Assembly: GCF_000238315.3 (NCBI RefSeq) | Contig: NZ_CP011925.1 | Coordinates: 620,001 to 684,000, forward strand | Direction of reading: 5' to 3' | DNA from: Pseudoalteromonas piscicida | GTDB taxonomy: Bacteria > Pseudomonadota > Gammaproteobacteria > Enterobacterales > Alteromonadaceae | DNA length: 64,000 nt | Shown: positions 8,325-18,518 of the stretch, in pieces | How the letters are laid out: each line of letters begins with the position of its first letter | Numbering within the stretch: the stretch's first letter is position 1 | The notes under the pieces: generated by a model | Told to the model about the DNA's origin: nothing | Seen by the model: only the letters and a program-made list of their open reading frames with translations | Databases searched by the model: none | Made by a program: the position numbers and the translations under genes

Positions 8325-9701
8325 ATGAATAAGATAAGCGTTTGTTCTGCGATCATAGCTACATTATTACTGTGTGCATGTGATGATGACTCTGTGGAGG
8401 TTGTACAGGTTGAAAAGCCGGTGATCACAACGGAGACTGAAGTAAAAGTCGTTGAAGTTCCGGTAATTGTGGAGGTGCCTGCAGGTAGCGCAAGTGCCAT
8501 GCAAGTGGGTACACGTCCTGATTTCTTAATTCAAGATATGGAAGAAGGTGCACTCAAAACCAAGCTTGAGCAGTGTGCTAACGGACCTTTTTATAAAACA
8601 GACTTTTCAATTGGACACCGTGGTGCGCCAATGCAGTTTCCTGAACACACCAAAGAATCTTATATTGCGGCCGCTAAAATGGGTGCTGGGATTTTAGAGT
8701 GTGACGTTGCCTTTACTAAAGACAAAGAGCTGGTTTGTCGCCACTCACAATGTGATTTACACACAACAACAAATATTTTAGCAACGGATTTAGGCCAAAA
8801 ATGTACAACACCATTTGTACCAGGCGATCCTGAAAATGGAATTGCAGCCCAAGCTAAGTGTTGTACCAGCGACATTACTTTGGCTGAGTTTAAGACATTA
8901 AAAGGTAAAATGGATGCCGCGAACTCAATGGCGACAACCGTAGAGGAATATATGGATGGCACGGCAAATTGGCGCACCGATTTATATGCGAGCCGTGGCA
9001 CTTTAATGACCCATGCCCAGAGTATTGAGTTATTTAAAAGTTTAGGCGTGAAAATGACGCCAGAGCTGAAGACTCCGTCTGTCGCGATGCCTTTCGACGG
9101 TTTTACACAAGAAGCCTACGCACAAAAAATGATCGACGAATACAAAGCCGCAAATGTAGATCCAAAAAATGTATGGGCACAGTCATTTAATCGTGACGAT
9201 GTCATCTATTGGATAAAAGAAAATCCAGAGTTTGGCGCACAGGCAGTGTATTTGGACGACAGATACGAAGCGCAAGCAGTAGACAATGAAACCATGGTAT
9301 CAGCAGAGCAAATCGTGCATAACCCGGAGCTATTGTCGCCAACAATGGAGGAGCTTGCAGCGGATGGTGTTAACATTATCGCACCGCCTCTTTGGATGTT
9401 ATTAACCGAAGAAGGGGGGAAAATAGTACCTTCACCTTATGCCAAAGCTGCAAAAGCAGCAGGGCTTGGGATCATCACTTGGACATTAGAGCGCTCTGGT
9501 CACTTAGCCAGCGGTGGTGGCTGGTACTATCAAAGCATCAACGGCAGTCTGTCGGGTGCGGCGATGATAGATAATGATGGTGATACCTTTAAAGTGCTAG
9601 ATGTATTGGCCAAAGAAGTTGGCGTACTTGGCGTATTCTCTGATTGGCCAGCAACGACCACCTACTATGCAAGTTGCATGGGTATGCCTGCCAGTATTTA
9701 A
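8325..9701 (+). CDS. Glycerophosphodiester phosphodiesterase family lipoprotein
   Basis: The 458-aa product begins with a lipoprotein signal ([19 protein letters not shown], lipobox LCAC), so it is predicted to sit in the periplasm or outer membrane. The GDPD barrel starts at about residue 90 with [18 protein letters not shown], giving the catalytic His-Arg and metal-binding Glu, followed by [20 protein letters not shown] with the second catalytic His. GDPD enzymes release glycerol-3-phosphate from deacylated phospholipids. There are unusually many cysteines between residues 80 and 190, including a CC pair, suggesting disulfides. It stands alone between a terminator and a REP array. Confidence 0.85.
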   Translation: MNKISVCSAIIATLLLCACDDDSVEVVQVEKPVITTETEVKVVEVPVIVEVPAGSASAMQVGTRPDFLIQDMEEGALKTKLEQCANGPFYKTDFSIGHRGAPMQFPEHTKESYIAAAKMGAGILECDVAFTKDKELVCRHSQCDLHTTTNILATDLGQKCTTPFVPGDPENGIAAQAKCCTSDITLAEFKTLKGKMDAANSMATTVEEYMDGTANWRTDLYASRGTLMTHAQSIELFKSLGVKMTPELKTPSVAMPFDGFTQEAYAQKMIDEYKAANVDPKNVWAQSFNRDDVIYWIKENPEFGAQAVYLDDRYEAQAVDNETMVSAEQIVHNPELLSPTMEELAADGVNIIAPPLWMLLTEEGGKIVPSPYAKAAKAAGLGIITWTLERSGHLASGGGWYYQSINGSLSGAAMIDNDGDTFKVLDVLAKEVGVLGVFSDWPATTTYYASCMGMPASI

Positions 9702-9711
9702 GCGGTGTTAA

Positions 9712-9985
9712 TTGTGGTAGGAGCGGGTTCACCCCGCGATCTTTTTTCTAATAATCGCCGCCTAAAGCGGCTCCCACCACGATTTTGAGTATATGGTAGG
9801 AGCGGATTTACTCCGCGATCTTTTTCCTAATGATCGCAGCGTAAAGCGGTTCCCACCAAGGGTTTGAGTATATGGTCGGAGCGGGTTTCCCCCGCGATCT
9901 TGTCTCTAATGATCGCCGCCTAAAGCGGCTCCCACCACGAGTTTGAGTATATGGTAGGAGCGGGTTCACCCCGCGATCTTTTGAT
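9712..9985. repeat. REP-like palindromic repeat array
   Basis: At least seven half-units alternate in orientation: GGTAGGAGCGGGTTCACCCC/GCGATC and ATCGCCGCCTAAAGCGGCTC/CCACC, with spacers containing the phrase tttgagtatatgg. The regular alternation gives paired units of roughly 90 bp. The array separates two co-directional genes, the phosphodiesterase and the chemoreceptor. Confidence 0.85.
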
Positions 9986-10095
9986 TTGGTTTTCACTGTT
10001 ATTATGTCAACTCCGTTTGTTCCTAATTCTATGCTAGAAGAATCTCACCCTCTGCACTAGTCTTTATTGTGAACGCTTTAATAAAGGCTAGAATC

Positions 10096-11841
10096 ATGAA
10101 GTTAAACTCTATCCGTATCCTCATGACCACTATCTTTGGTGGCATTATTGTTTTTGTCGTCATCGTTACATTATTGGTTGTTAACATGTACAACGCTTTG
10201 CTTGATTTTGAACAAATGGCGGACAACCGTTATAAAGCCTATCAACTGGCCGATGAACTAAGACAAAGCTCCGACGATTTAACGCGATTGGGCAGAACCT
10301 ATGCGGTAACTGGCAACGATAAATACGAAAAGATGTATATGGATGTATTAGCAATTCGTAATGGTGAAAAGCCAAGACCTGAAGGTTACCATAAAATTTA
10401 TTGGGATCTGGTGCTTAACTATGGTGAGAAACCAAAACCAGACGGTCAGCGAGAAGTATTACTCGATGCCATGAAAGCGGCGGGCTTTAGCCAAAAGGAG
10501 CTCAACTATTTAAGTGAGGCGCAAGCCAATTCCGATGGCCTCGTCGCATTAGAAGTCGAAGCCATGAATGCCGTAAAAGGTAAGTTTAAAGATAGTTCAG
10601 GAAATTACACCATCCAAGGCGAGCCTGATTTGAACAAAGCGGTTAAGCTTACTCACAGTGATGATTATCATCGCTATAAAGCCAACATCATGAAACCAGT
10701 TGAATCGTTTTTTACGGAACTTGAAAGTCGTACCAAACAAAATGTTGTGCAAGCTCACAGTGCTGTAGAGTCTTATGTTTTGTGGGCGATGGTGATGTTA
10801 GTCATAACCGTATGTTTTAGTTTATTCGGTGTGTATTTAGTTCGTCGTCGTATTGTGAAACCGATAGAGTTACTTGGTAGAACTTTTGAAGAGATAGGCA
10901 GTTCAAACGATCTTAGAAAAACGGTAGACGAAAGCGGCGCAACTGAGATTAAAGCGGTGGCCAATATCGTAAACCGTATGCTCAATAGCTTTAAAAATAC
11001 AGTCACGAATATCGGCTCAGCGGGTGGCGCGATGTCACAATCTTCCAAAGAAGTGGCGCACTTTATTCGCAGTAATAAGGAGATAAGCGAAGAACAAAAC
11101 GCCCGTCTTGAAACCATCGCTACGGCTGCGGAAGAAATGACCGCAACACTCAATGAGGTCACGTCCAGTACCGTGAGTACAGCAGATTATGCAAATCAGG
11201 TTGAACTTGAAGCACAGCGGGGGATGGAAGTGATGTCGCAAACCAGCCAGCAATTTAGTGATTTGTCAGTGCGCTTTGACGAAACCGCGAATATTATCTC
11301 TGAGTTGACTGAGCAAAGTGATCAAGTGTCAAATGTAGTGAGCGTGATCCAAGCTATTGCAGAGCAAACTAACCTGCTTGCATTAAATGCTGCCATCGAA
11401 GCGGCAAGGGCGGGAGAGCAAGGCCGCGGTTTTGCTGTTGTTGCAGATGAAGTAAGGACCCTTGCACAAAGAACCCAAAAGTCCACCGAAGAAATTCGCG
11501 ATATTATCAACCAGCTGCAAACCAAAGCGGGGAGTGCGAATACCGCCATTCAGCAAAGCCAGCACCAAGTGCAAGCGACGGAAGAGCAGGTGATGGTATC
11601 TTCCGAAGTGCTTGATAGCATCTTTGAAGCGGTGAGCAAAATCAAAGACTTGACTCAAGGTGTTGCCACCGCTTCACAGGAGCAGTTATCGGTGACAGAA
11701 GACATTAACACTAATATCAATGGCCTGAGCGATATCTCTAAAGAAGCGATTAAGCGGATGAATGAGTTTATGGCCATTGTTGAGCAGTTAGAGCAAACCA
11801 GTCATCGCCTCAACGACAATGCAAGGGAGTTTACTGTTTAG
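10096..11841 (+). CDS. Methyl-accepting chemotaxis protein with HAMP domain
   Basis: I chose ATG 10096 (AAAGGCTAG upstream) over GTG 10069 because it directly precedes the first membrane helix. The 581-aa protein has TM1 at about residues 8-33, a periplasmic sensor region of about 200 residues with a helical character, TM2 ([22 protein letters not shown]) near 230-252, a HAMP segment beginning [11 protein letters not shown], and an MCP domain with the canonical tip [23 protein letters not shown]. It is an inner-membrane receptor signalling to CheA; the ligand is not deducible. Unlike the PAS-PAS receptor upstream it looks intact. Confidence 0.9.
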   Translation: MKLNSIRILMTTIFGGIIVFVVIVTLLVVNMYNALLDFEQMADNRYKAYQLADELRQSSDDLTRLGRTYAVTGNDKYEKMYMDVLAIRNGEKPRPEGYHKIYWDLVLNYGEKPKPDGQREVLLDAMKAAGFSQKELNYLSEAQANSDGLVALEVEAMNAVKGKFKDSSGNYTIQGEPDLNKAVKLTHSDDYHRYKANIMKPVESFFTELESRTKQNVVQAHSAVESYVLWAMVMLVITVCFSLFGVYLVRRRIVKPIELLGRTFEEIGSSNDLRKTVDESGATEIKAVANIVNRMLNSFKNTVTNIGSAGGAMSQSSKEVAHFIRSNKEISEEQNARLETIATAAEEMTATLNEVTSSTVSTADYANQVELEAQRGMEVMSQTSQQFSDLSVRFDETANIISELTEQSDQVSNVVSVIQAIAEQTNLLALNAAIEAARAGEQGRGFAVVADEVRTLAQRTQKSTEEIRDIINQLQTKAGSANTAIQQSQHQVQATEEQVMVSSEVLDSIFEAVSKIKDLTQGVATASQEQLSVTEDINTNINGLSDISKEAIKRMNEFMAIVEQLEQTSHRLNDNAREFTV

Positions 11842-11844
11842 CAT

Positions 11845-12055
11845 GTAGGAAGTGTTTCACGCGGTGATCTTTTTCTACTGATCGCCGCGTGAAGCGGCTC
11901 CCACCAAGGGGGAATATGTCGTAGGAGCGGATTTACTCCACGATTTTATCTCTAATTATCGCTGCATAAAGCAGCTCCTACCAAGGGGGGGATTTGGTAG
12001 GTGTGGGTTTACCCGCACTTCTATCTCTAATGACCGCCGCTTTACGCGGCGATCT
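11845..12055. repeat. REP-like palindromic repeat array
   Basis: These are further members of the same family: GTGATC..GATCGCCGCGTGAAGCGGCT, GTAGGAGCGGATTTACTCC, GCTGCATAAAGCAGCTCC, and a final GACCGCCGCTTTACGCGGCG. The units are more degenerate here than in the 9712 array. It lies immediately after the chemoreceptor stop codon. Confidence 0.8.
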
Positions 12056-12128
12056 CTCCATGAGTAGAACCAAGAAAAATCAATAAATCTACAACTTCCC
12101 TTAAATATCATTTAGATCAAAATACAAA

Positions 12129-12143
12129 TGAGATTAATTATCA
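12129..12143. promoter_or_regulatory. Fur box upstream of TonB receptor
   Basis: TGAGATTAATTATCA matches the 7-1-7 Fur consensus TGATAATNATTATCA with two mismatches, both in the left half. It lies 82 bp upstream of the receptor ATG, where Fur would repress in iron-replete cells. Confidence 0.7.
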
Positions 12144-12224
12144 ATATTTTTGACTTTTGTTCAGTTTCCATTTAGAGTACGCGCCAAAATTTACTTTAAT
12201 GCAATAAATTTTGGGATATTAACA

Positions 12225-14606
12225 ATGACAAACACGCCTTTTAAACGTGGTGTACTTTCTGCTTTGGTGCTTTCTGCCCTTAGTCCAGTTGCTTTTGCTG
12301 ATTCGGTAAAAGCGCAGCCGGATATGGAGCGCATCGTGGTAACTGCGACCGGCTTTGAGCAAAAAATACCAGAAGCACCAGCGAGTATTTCAGTGATCAC
12401 TGCTGAAGACATTCAAGCTCAGTCCTATACGACTTTGCTTGATGCCGTGAAGTACCAAGAAGGCGTGGACATTGGCACAACTCGAGATAAAACCGGCCAA
12501 GGCAGCGTGAGTATGCGCGGTTTAACAGGTGAATATACGCTGCTACTTATTGACGGTAAGCGTCAAAACAATCACGGTGATATCTACCCAAATAACTTTG
12601 GTGGTAACGCGTTTAACCATATTCCACCTAAAAGTGCCATTGAGCGTATTGAAGTCATTAGGGGGCCAGCCTCTACACTTTACGGCGCAGATGCGATGGG
12701 CGGCGTAATCAACATTATTACTAAAAAGTCAGTAGATGAATGGACCGGCAGCATCGATTTTGGCCGAAGCCTACAAACAAACGACCAGTTTGGTGATGAC
12801 ATTACCACTGACTTCAGTATCTATGGGCCTTTAGTTAAAGGTTTACTCAACTTTTCTGCTCGCGGTAGCATTTATGAGCGTCAAGCTTCAAACCCTGAGT
12901 TTTCACCTGCAATCGATCCAAATGGTGAGCAGCATCATCGTGAACTTGGTTTTGGTAGTGGTGGTAGAACGGTTGATAACACTAATACGCAACTTGGTGC
13001 GACGTTTGTATTTACGCCAAACGACAACCACACTGTTACTTTTGACTACGATATCTCAAATCAAGAGTACGATAATACACCAAACTACGACGTTGAGTCG
13101 GGCAAAATTACCTATCCGCTTGGCACCAAAGACAACATCGAATCAATCTGGCAAGACCGTCGCGGTGTAGTAAATCCACGCGCAGGTTATGCGGCGGATC
13201 AAGAATTTGATAGAAGCTGGTGGTCACTAACGCATCAAGGTACGTTTGGTGATATTGAAACCTTTGTGTCATTGGCGTTTGTTGATACCGATAACAATGG
13301 CCGTACTATGCCGCTTTCTGTTACAGAGCGTAAACTACTACAAGCCATGTACGATGGCAGTGGTAAATATGCCGATATGGAAGAAGCAGAACGTAAAGCG
13401 CTTGCTGAAAGCACATTCTTACCACGTCCAAAGCGTACACTGAACAGTAACCAATATACGCTAGACGCGCGAGTGGATATTCCAGTTGACGACTTACTTG
13501 GCGATCATGTTTTTGTTGTGGGCGGCCAGTGGGTTGACGGTGAATTGCAAGATGGCGTATTTGGTATGGAGTCTGGCGTTGATCAAGGCGTTCAGAAACA
13601 CCAAATGTACTCGCTATTTGTAGAAGATAACTGGCACTTAAGCGATCCGCTAACAGTTACAGTGGGTGTCCGTCACGATAACCACGATGTATTTGGTAGC
13701 CAACTTTCTCCGCGTCTATATGGTGTATACGAGCTGTCTGACGATTGGACAGTAAAAGGCGGGATCAGCACGGGTTATAAAACGCCACAAACGACTGACT
13801 TATACAACGGTATCACCGGCTTTGGTGGTCAAGGTACGTCACCGTTTGCAGGTAACCCAGATCTTGAACCAGAAACCAGCGTAAACAACGAAGTTGCATT
13901 GTATTGGACACACCCAACAGAGAACCACAATTTTAATATCACTTACTTCTCAACGGAGTTTGACGATAAAATCGCCCGTGGTGACACCATCAAGAGCTGC
14001 TCTGCAACCAATGGTGCAAAACCATGCGTGAATTTGGGCGTATACGACGAGCTTGGTTACGATACTTATAGCCAAAAAATCAATATCGACAAAGTTGAGA
14101 TCCAAGGTATTGAGCTTGCAGGCCGTTACCAGTTCACGGATGCGGTTTCACTTTACGCAAACTACACCTGGACTGACAGCGAGCAAAAGAGTGGCCCTCA
14201 AGAAGGTCAACCACTAACCAATACCGCTGAGCACATGGCAAATGCCACGGTAAACTGGCAAGTAACAGACGAGTTCTCACTAACGCTAAATGCTGAAATG
14301 CGCTCCGATCGTTACCGTGGCTGGGACAATAACCTAGACAAAGCCATGTACTACAAAAACTACAACCTACTGCACTTAGGTGCTAAATACACCTTTAACG
14401 ACAACGTTACTGTATTTGCGCGTATCAATAACTTATTGGATGAAGACTTTACGTCTTATAGCACAGATTACAACGACTTAAACGGTGATGGTAAATACGA
14501 ATACCTAAGCGGCCGTGGTGTGGTAAGTGAAGTCGTATTTAGCGACGACTACAACGTAAAAGACAAAGCCCGCAATATTTGGTTTGGTGTAAACGTCACG
14601 TTCTAA
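12225..14606 (+). CDS. TonB-dependent siderophore receptor, CirA/FepA-like
   Basis: I chose ATG 12225 because it starts a clean signal peptide (MTNTPFKRGVLSALVLSALS, ending near AFA); the frame extends upstream only through non-ATG codons. The 793-aa protein has a TonB-box region (ERIVVTATGF), a plug domain with ASISVITAEDIQAQ, VSMRGLTGEYTLLLIDGKR and IERIEVIRGPASTLYGADAM-type motifs, then a 22-strand barrel ending in an aromatic residue (WFGVNVTF), as outer-membrane proteins do. The plug most resembles CirA/FepA/IrgA catecholate siderophore receptors. The Fur box upstream supports an iron-uptake role. It is monocistronic, with a strong terminator downstream. Confidence 0.88.
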   Translation: MTNTPFKRGVLSALVLSALSPVAFADSVKAQPDMERIVVTATGFEQKIPEAPASISVITAEDIQAQSYTTLLDAVKYQEGVDIGTTRDKTGQGSVSMRGLTGEYTLLLIDGKRQNNHGDIYPNNFGGNAFNHIPPKSAIERIEVIRGPASTLYGADAMGGVINIITKKSVDEWTGSIDFGRSLQTNDQFGDDITTDFSIYGPLVKGLLNFSARGSIYERQASNPEFSPAIDPNGEQHHRELGFGSGGRTVDNTNTQLGATFVFTPNDNHTVTFDYDISNQEYDNTPNYDVESGKITYPLGTKDNIESIWQDRRGVVNPRAGYAADQEFDRSWWSLTHQGTFGDIETFVSLAFVDTDNNGRTMPLSVTERKLLQAMYDGSGKYADMEEAERKALAESTFLPRPKRTLNSNQYTLDARVDIPVDDLLGDHVFVVGGQWVDGELQDGVFGMESGVDQGVQKHQMYSLFVEDNWHLSDPLTVTVGVRHDNHDVFGSQLSPRLYGVYELSDDWTVKGGISTGYKTPQTTDLYNGITGFGGQGTSPFAGNPDLEPETSVNNEVALYWTHPTENHNFNITYFSTEFDDKIARGDTIKSCSATNGAKPCVNLGVYDELGYDTYSQKINIDKVEIQGIELAGRYQFTDAVSLYANYTWTDSEQKSGPQEGQPLTNTAEHMANATVNWQVTDEFSLTLNAEMRSDRYRGWDNNLDKAMYYKNYNLLHLGAKYTFNDNVTVFARINNLLDEDFTSYSTDYNDLNGDGKYEYLSGRGVVSEVVFSDDYNVKDKARNIWFGVNVTF

Positions 14607-14641
14607 TATCCATGTAAAGCACTACTAGATTACAAAACTCA

Positions 14642-14672
14642 AAGGAGGTGCAATTTGCACCTCCTTCTTTAT
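14642..14672 (+). terminator. Rho-independent terminator of the TonB receptor gene
   Basis: AAGGAGGTGCA and TGCACCTCCTT form an almost perfect stem with a short loop and are followed by CTTTATT. It lies about 36 bp after the receptor stop codon. Confidence 0.85.
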
Positions 14673-14702
14673 TACCACTTGTGCAGGACGCTGCGATCAT
14701 TT

Positions 14703-14931
14703 CTCTACTTTTACCTCACTCGTAGCAGCGGCTTTACGCCGCGACAGTCATCTGTTTTAACAGAATAAATCCGCTTACTACCATGTGTAGGAGCTGCCTC
14801 ACGCGGCGATCATTTCTCTACCTTTTTTACCTCACTCGTAGCAGCGGCTTTACGCCGCGACAGACATCTGTTTTAGCAGAATAAATCCGCTTACTATCTT
14901 GTGTGGGAGCCGCTTCACGCGGCGATCTTTC
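14703..14931. repeat. Two tandem ~116-bp copies containing REP-like units
   Basis: A unit running from ctctac..ttacctcactcgtagcag through GCGGCTTTACGCCGCGACAG, ctgtttta.cagaataaatc and gtagga/gtggga to GCGGCGATC occurs twice, starting at about 14703 and 14816, with roughly 10 differences. Each copy holds two REP-type palindromes in opposite orientation plus a shared spacer, so this is a larger composite repeat than the simple arrays elsewhere in the window. Confidence 0.8.
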
Positions 14932-14960
14932 CAACAAGACGCGCGAACATTTCCTAAACC

Positions 14961-16484
14961 TCAATCCAACGCGGTCAACGCACGATAGGTATCATACGCA
15001 AACTGATCAGTCATACCGCTAATAAAATCCTGAATAAGGCGGCAACGATAATAAAACTCAAAAATCGGCTCAGCTTGCTCAGGCTCACTAAGCTGCGCGA
15101 CCGTTTCGCGGTATACCGCAATATACTTTTTGGAAATTCGATTAATCAATCGCGACTCTATCGCAAAGTCATGGTCGCCACTTAATGCTGCGTTAAATTC
15201 ATCAGCGTCTAAATCAAGCACCCGTTGATATTCATTCAATATGCTGCTGGTGATCTTGTAGCCTTGAAGCTCCAACTGCTCGACTTCTTTATTCGAAAAC
15301 ACCTTGTTGGCCGCCACTGTTTTCAACGACTTTACAATAGCGTGAAGATGGCTATTATCTTCCAGTAACGAAGCATTAAAACTCCCTTCGTAGATTGCAT
15401 CAATATTATCGATAAAACGCGTTTTGGCATGTTCTGCAAGCGGGTGCAACAACCCCACGCGGAGCCAAATAAAAAATTCATTATCAAAATTCGCCATATG
15501 CTTGCTGGCTTTGTCATTGACATAGTGCAGCTTTTTACTCATAAGCTCTAACTGCTTGTCATCGGTGATCCCAAATCCAGCGGCGATATTTTGATATTCC
15601 TCTATTAAACAGCCTGTTAACTCATCTACGCTAATAATGCCTTTTTCTACAGCGTCTTCCATATCAGCAAGGCAATAAGCAATATCGTCAGCCGCTTCCA
15701 TGATATAAGTCACAGGATGGCGATTACCCACTTGGATCTGCAATTTGTCGCACAGCTCACTGACAAAACCACTTTCACTAAAATAGTATCCTGCTTTCTT
15801 TTGCAGATAAGACTTATCAATGGCCACGGTTGATTTAGGCGTGGTTGCGCAGCGGGTATATTTCATCACAGTGGCACATTGTGAATAGGTAAGATTGAGT
15901 CGAGAAAGCGTATGAATAACGCGAATGGCTTGGGCGTTACCCTCAAAACTACAAATATCGAGCAGTAACTCCATTTCTTGATTCAGTACCGCCAGATCCG
16001 ACGCTTTGCTCTCTTCTGAGCCATACCTAAGCGCCGCTCGAGCACTTTTTGCAAGTTGTTGATGCTGGCTCAAATAGCGTTTAAACCAATCATTGATAGC
16101 GGCCTCGCCAAAGTGACCAAACGCAGGGTTACCAATATCGTGCATCAAACAGGCCATTTCAGACAGAGTAACCAAACACTCAGACAAATCCACCTGCTGG
16201 CCGTTTTTATCTTCATATTGCAGCAAATCTTGCCTACCTTGCTGCACCAGCGCATCAACAATTTTTTTAGCAATGTAACGGCCGTTTTGTTGCACCTCCA
16301 GCGAGTGCGTTAAACGCGAACGCACAGCCGCATTACGCTCAAGCGGAAACACTTGGGTTTTTTGTTGCAGCCGTCTAAGCGCTGCACTGTTGATAATACG
16401 CCCACGGTCGCTCTCAAGGCTACTCGCCTCACTGCCACCGGTATTATAAGAACGCTCGTTTGTTATTTTATTTTTGAAGTGCAT
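14961..16484 (-). CDS. dgt: Deoxyguanosinetriphosphate triphosphohydrolase (dGTPase)
   Basis: The 507-aa product has the length of E. coli Dgt (about 505 aa). Its N-terminus has SLESDRGRIINSAALRRLQQ and TRLTHSLEV-type motifs, and the HD metal site is in CLMHDIGNPAFGHFGEAAI. The enzyme hydrolyses dGTP to deoxyguanosine and triphosphate, controlling the dNTP pool; related dGTPases can restrict phage replication. The ATG at 16484 follows AGGAAAG. It is transcribed away from the neighbouring defence island, so co-regulation is unlikely, although the location beside dptF is suggestive. Confidence 0.93.
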   Translation of the reverse strand: MHFKNKITNERSYNTGGSEASSLESDRGRIINSAALRRLQQKTQVFPLERNAAVRSRLTHSLEVQQNGRYIAKKIVDALVQQGRQDLLQYEDKNGQQVDLSECLVTLSEMACLMHDIGNPAFGHFGEAAINDWFKRYLSQHQQLAKSARAALRYGSEESKASDLAVLNQEMELLLDICSFEGNAQAIRVIHTLSRLNLTYSQCATVMKYTRCATTPKSTVAIDKSYLQKKAGYYFSESGFVSELCDKLQIQVGNRHPVTYIMEAADDIAYCLADMEDAVEKGIISVDELTGCLIEEYQNIAAGFGITDDKQLELMSKKLHYVNDKASKHMANFDNEFFIWLRVGLLHPLAEHAKTRFIDNIDAIYEGSFNASLLEDNSHLHAIVKSLKTVAANKVFSNKEVEQLELQGYKITSSILNEYQRVLDLDADEFNAALSGDHDFAIESRLINRISKKYIAVYRETVAQLSEPEQAEPIFEFYYRCRLIQDFISGMTDQFAYDTYRALTALD

Positions 16485-16921
16485 GCCACTTTCCTGTTGA
16501 AACCCAAGCTACATTTCCAATGTAGGTGAATGTGGAAAAGTTGTAAACCGAATCGATACCTCGCATAACCAGCCTACAAGCAAACCATCATACGAGTTAA
16601 GATAGCGCAGTACCTCAACACCGAGCTACCAAAAGGGAAAACACCGACTAAGCCAGTAAAGTGATAAAAATAGCTGTAATACGTTGTAATGGGCTAGCCC
16701 ATCTATATTTGTTACTTTTAACAGTTTGAGTTAACCCTAGTTTTAACGGTCTGGCAAAAAATATCTAACACTTTGGTGGCAAAGGCTTAGAAATTTGACG
16801 CAAATCACTACAAAACTTACGGATTTTCGGGTTTAATACTCTCAGCATTCGTTTACATCTAATTTCAAATGAATATATACAGCGGTTAAGGATGAAGTAA
16901 CCGCTCACGAACAGGATCTTT
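16485..16921. other. Intergenic region between divergent dgt and dptF
   Basis: This 437-bp AT-rich stretch must hold the promoters of dgt (minus) and of the dpt operon (plus). I see no long ORF, no RNA gene and no convincing inverted-repeat operator. TTGACG near 16796 could be a -35 element for dptF, but no good -10 is visible at proper spacing. Confidence 0.4.
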
Positions 16922-18517
16922 ATGCGCTTAAAAGAAGCCCTCAGTGTCATGTCTATGGCATCTCCCTATGCTGTGTCTACAGAAAGAAGTGAAGACAAAA
17001 CGAATCTTCAACGTCGAATAAAGGAAGAGCTATATATTGAAATGCCAATTGAAGTTGATGTTAAAAAGCAACTTTCAAGTATGGCTTCTGGTTCTAAAGA
17101 AATTTTCTTTTTATGTGGTAGTAGTGGTGATGGGAAATCTGAATTACTTACTAAATATAAAAAGCAGTTTGATGCCCGTATAAAGTTCCATTTAGACGCT
17201 ACACATAGCTTTGAGCCAAATAAAAATGCGATTCAAACACTAGATAAAGTATTTTCTGACTTTGATGAAGGTACCTACCCACTTGTGGTGGGAATTAACA
17301 CCGGTATGCTTGGTAACTATGCCGAAGAGGGCGAAAATGAAGCTTTCAAACAGGCAATTAAAGCTTACCTTTATGAAGGTGTTAAAACTTCTGGCAATAT
17401 AACTTTTATTAGCTTTGAGGATTATCCAAAATTTTATATTGACCAAGCTGGTTACACGGCAGAATTTGCGCAAAAATTTTTAGCGCGTTTGACGGCGAGA
17501 GATAATAACTTAATCCGCCAGCTTGTGGATAAAGATATTGCAGAATACAAAGATAAAGAAAGTCGCCGTATTCAAGCTAATTTCGAATTAATAAGCATTC
17601 CGGCAGTTCAAAAAAACATTATCGAACTTCTTTTTAAGGCTTGTTTAATGCGCGACCAATTTTTAACTGCACGAGCACTGCTAGACTTTACCTTCTCGTT
17701 AATTGCTGGACCTAACTACTTATTTGATAACTTATTTGCTGGTGGCGATAACGAGCTAGCAAATAAACTTGTTGATTTCGATCCTGCACATATTCGAACT
17801 AAAAGTATTGATTCATTTGTGATAGAGAAAGACTTAGGTCTTACAGATCAAATGTTTAATGAATATCGTTCAGAGCTTACACAAATTGGTATAGAACCGT
17901 TATCAAGTGCGCTTTCATATTTAAGGCTTTTCTATGTGCTTAAGGGAGCTGAATTTAGCAACAATTATCACGCGAAATTTGCACAAGATTTTAGTGAAAG
18001 TCTTATTGAGCAATATGTTCAGATTTACCAACTACATAGAGACTTCGATAATAGTGCTGAGCAGCGAAAACTCTTAAAGCCTTTTTATAGTGAGTTACTT
18101 CGCTCGGCAATTAGAAAGTACAACAACCGTAATGCGCCGCAATTAGATAAAAGCCAATATTTGATTAAAGAACTTAACGGTTACCAGTTAGTTGCAGAGC
18201 TTGAAGTCAAAGCTGATAATAAAAATATAATCAACCACTTACCCAAAAGCTCGGCCAGTTTTACAGCATGTCTAAATGTAGAAGGTGAACCGCTAAAAAT
18301 TCCTGTTAGTTTAAATTTACTTAAACTTATAAAGCGTATAGAAGACGGTTACCGACCAAATAAACACGATAAAAATACAGTCGTTTTGTTAGACGAACTA
18401 ATCGAAGACATTTCTAAAGTCGCAAATAAGGTTAATACACTCAAAATAGTGAAGGGCAGTACCAGTATTGGTATCAAAAAAGTTGATGAAGATGAATTTG
18501 AAGTGAGTGGTATTTAA
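16922..18517 (+). CDS. dptF: Phosphorothioation-dependent restriction protein DptF
   Basis: The 531-aa protein has a P-loop CGSSGDGKSELL at residues 65-76 followed by an ATPase-like core (FHLDATHSF; YPLVVGINTGMLGN). This pattern and its place before dptG and dptH identify the DptF (DndF) subunit. In known systems DptF, DptG and DptH together attack DNA lacking phosphorothioate marks. The ATG at 16922 is the first gene of the plus-strand operon; its TAA is followed one base later by the dptG ATG, suggesting translational coupling. Codon use looks more AT-rich than in the flanking chromosome. Confidence 0.88.
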   Translation: MRLKEALSVMSMASPYAVSTERSEDKTNLQRRIKEELYIEMPIEVDVKKQLSSMASGSKEIFFLCGSSGDGKSELLTKYKKQFDARIKFHLDATHSFEPNKNAIQTLDKVFSDFDEGTYPLVVGINTGMLGNYAEEGENEAFKQAIKAYLYEGVKTSGNITFISFEDYPKFYIDQAGYTAEFAQKFLARLTARDNNLIRQLVDKDIAEYKDKESRRIQANFELISIPAVQKNIIELLFKACLMRDQFLTARALLDFTFSLIAGPNYLFDNLFAGGDNELANKLVDFDPAHIRTKSIDSFVIEKDLGLTDQMFNEYRSELTQIGIEPLSSALSYLRLFYVLKGAEFSNNYHAKFAQDFSESLIEQYVQIYQLHRDFDNSAEQRKLLKPFYSELLRSAIRKYNNRNAPQLDKSQYLIKELNGYQLVAELEVKADNKNIINHLPKSSASFTACLNVEGEPLKIPVSLNLLKLIKRIEDGYRPNKHDKNTVVLLDELIEDISKVANKVNTLKIVKGSTSIGIKKVDEDEFEVSGI

Positions 18518-18518
18518 T

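Noticed and set aside
9712..9985. Regularly spaced palindromes as a CRISPR array
   Set aside because: Half-units alternate in orientation and the spacers are similar to each other, which is REP behaviour and not CRISPR; no cas genes in the window.
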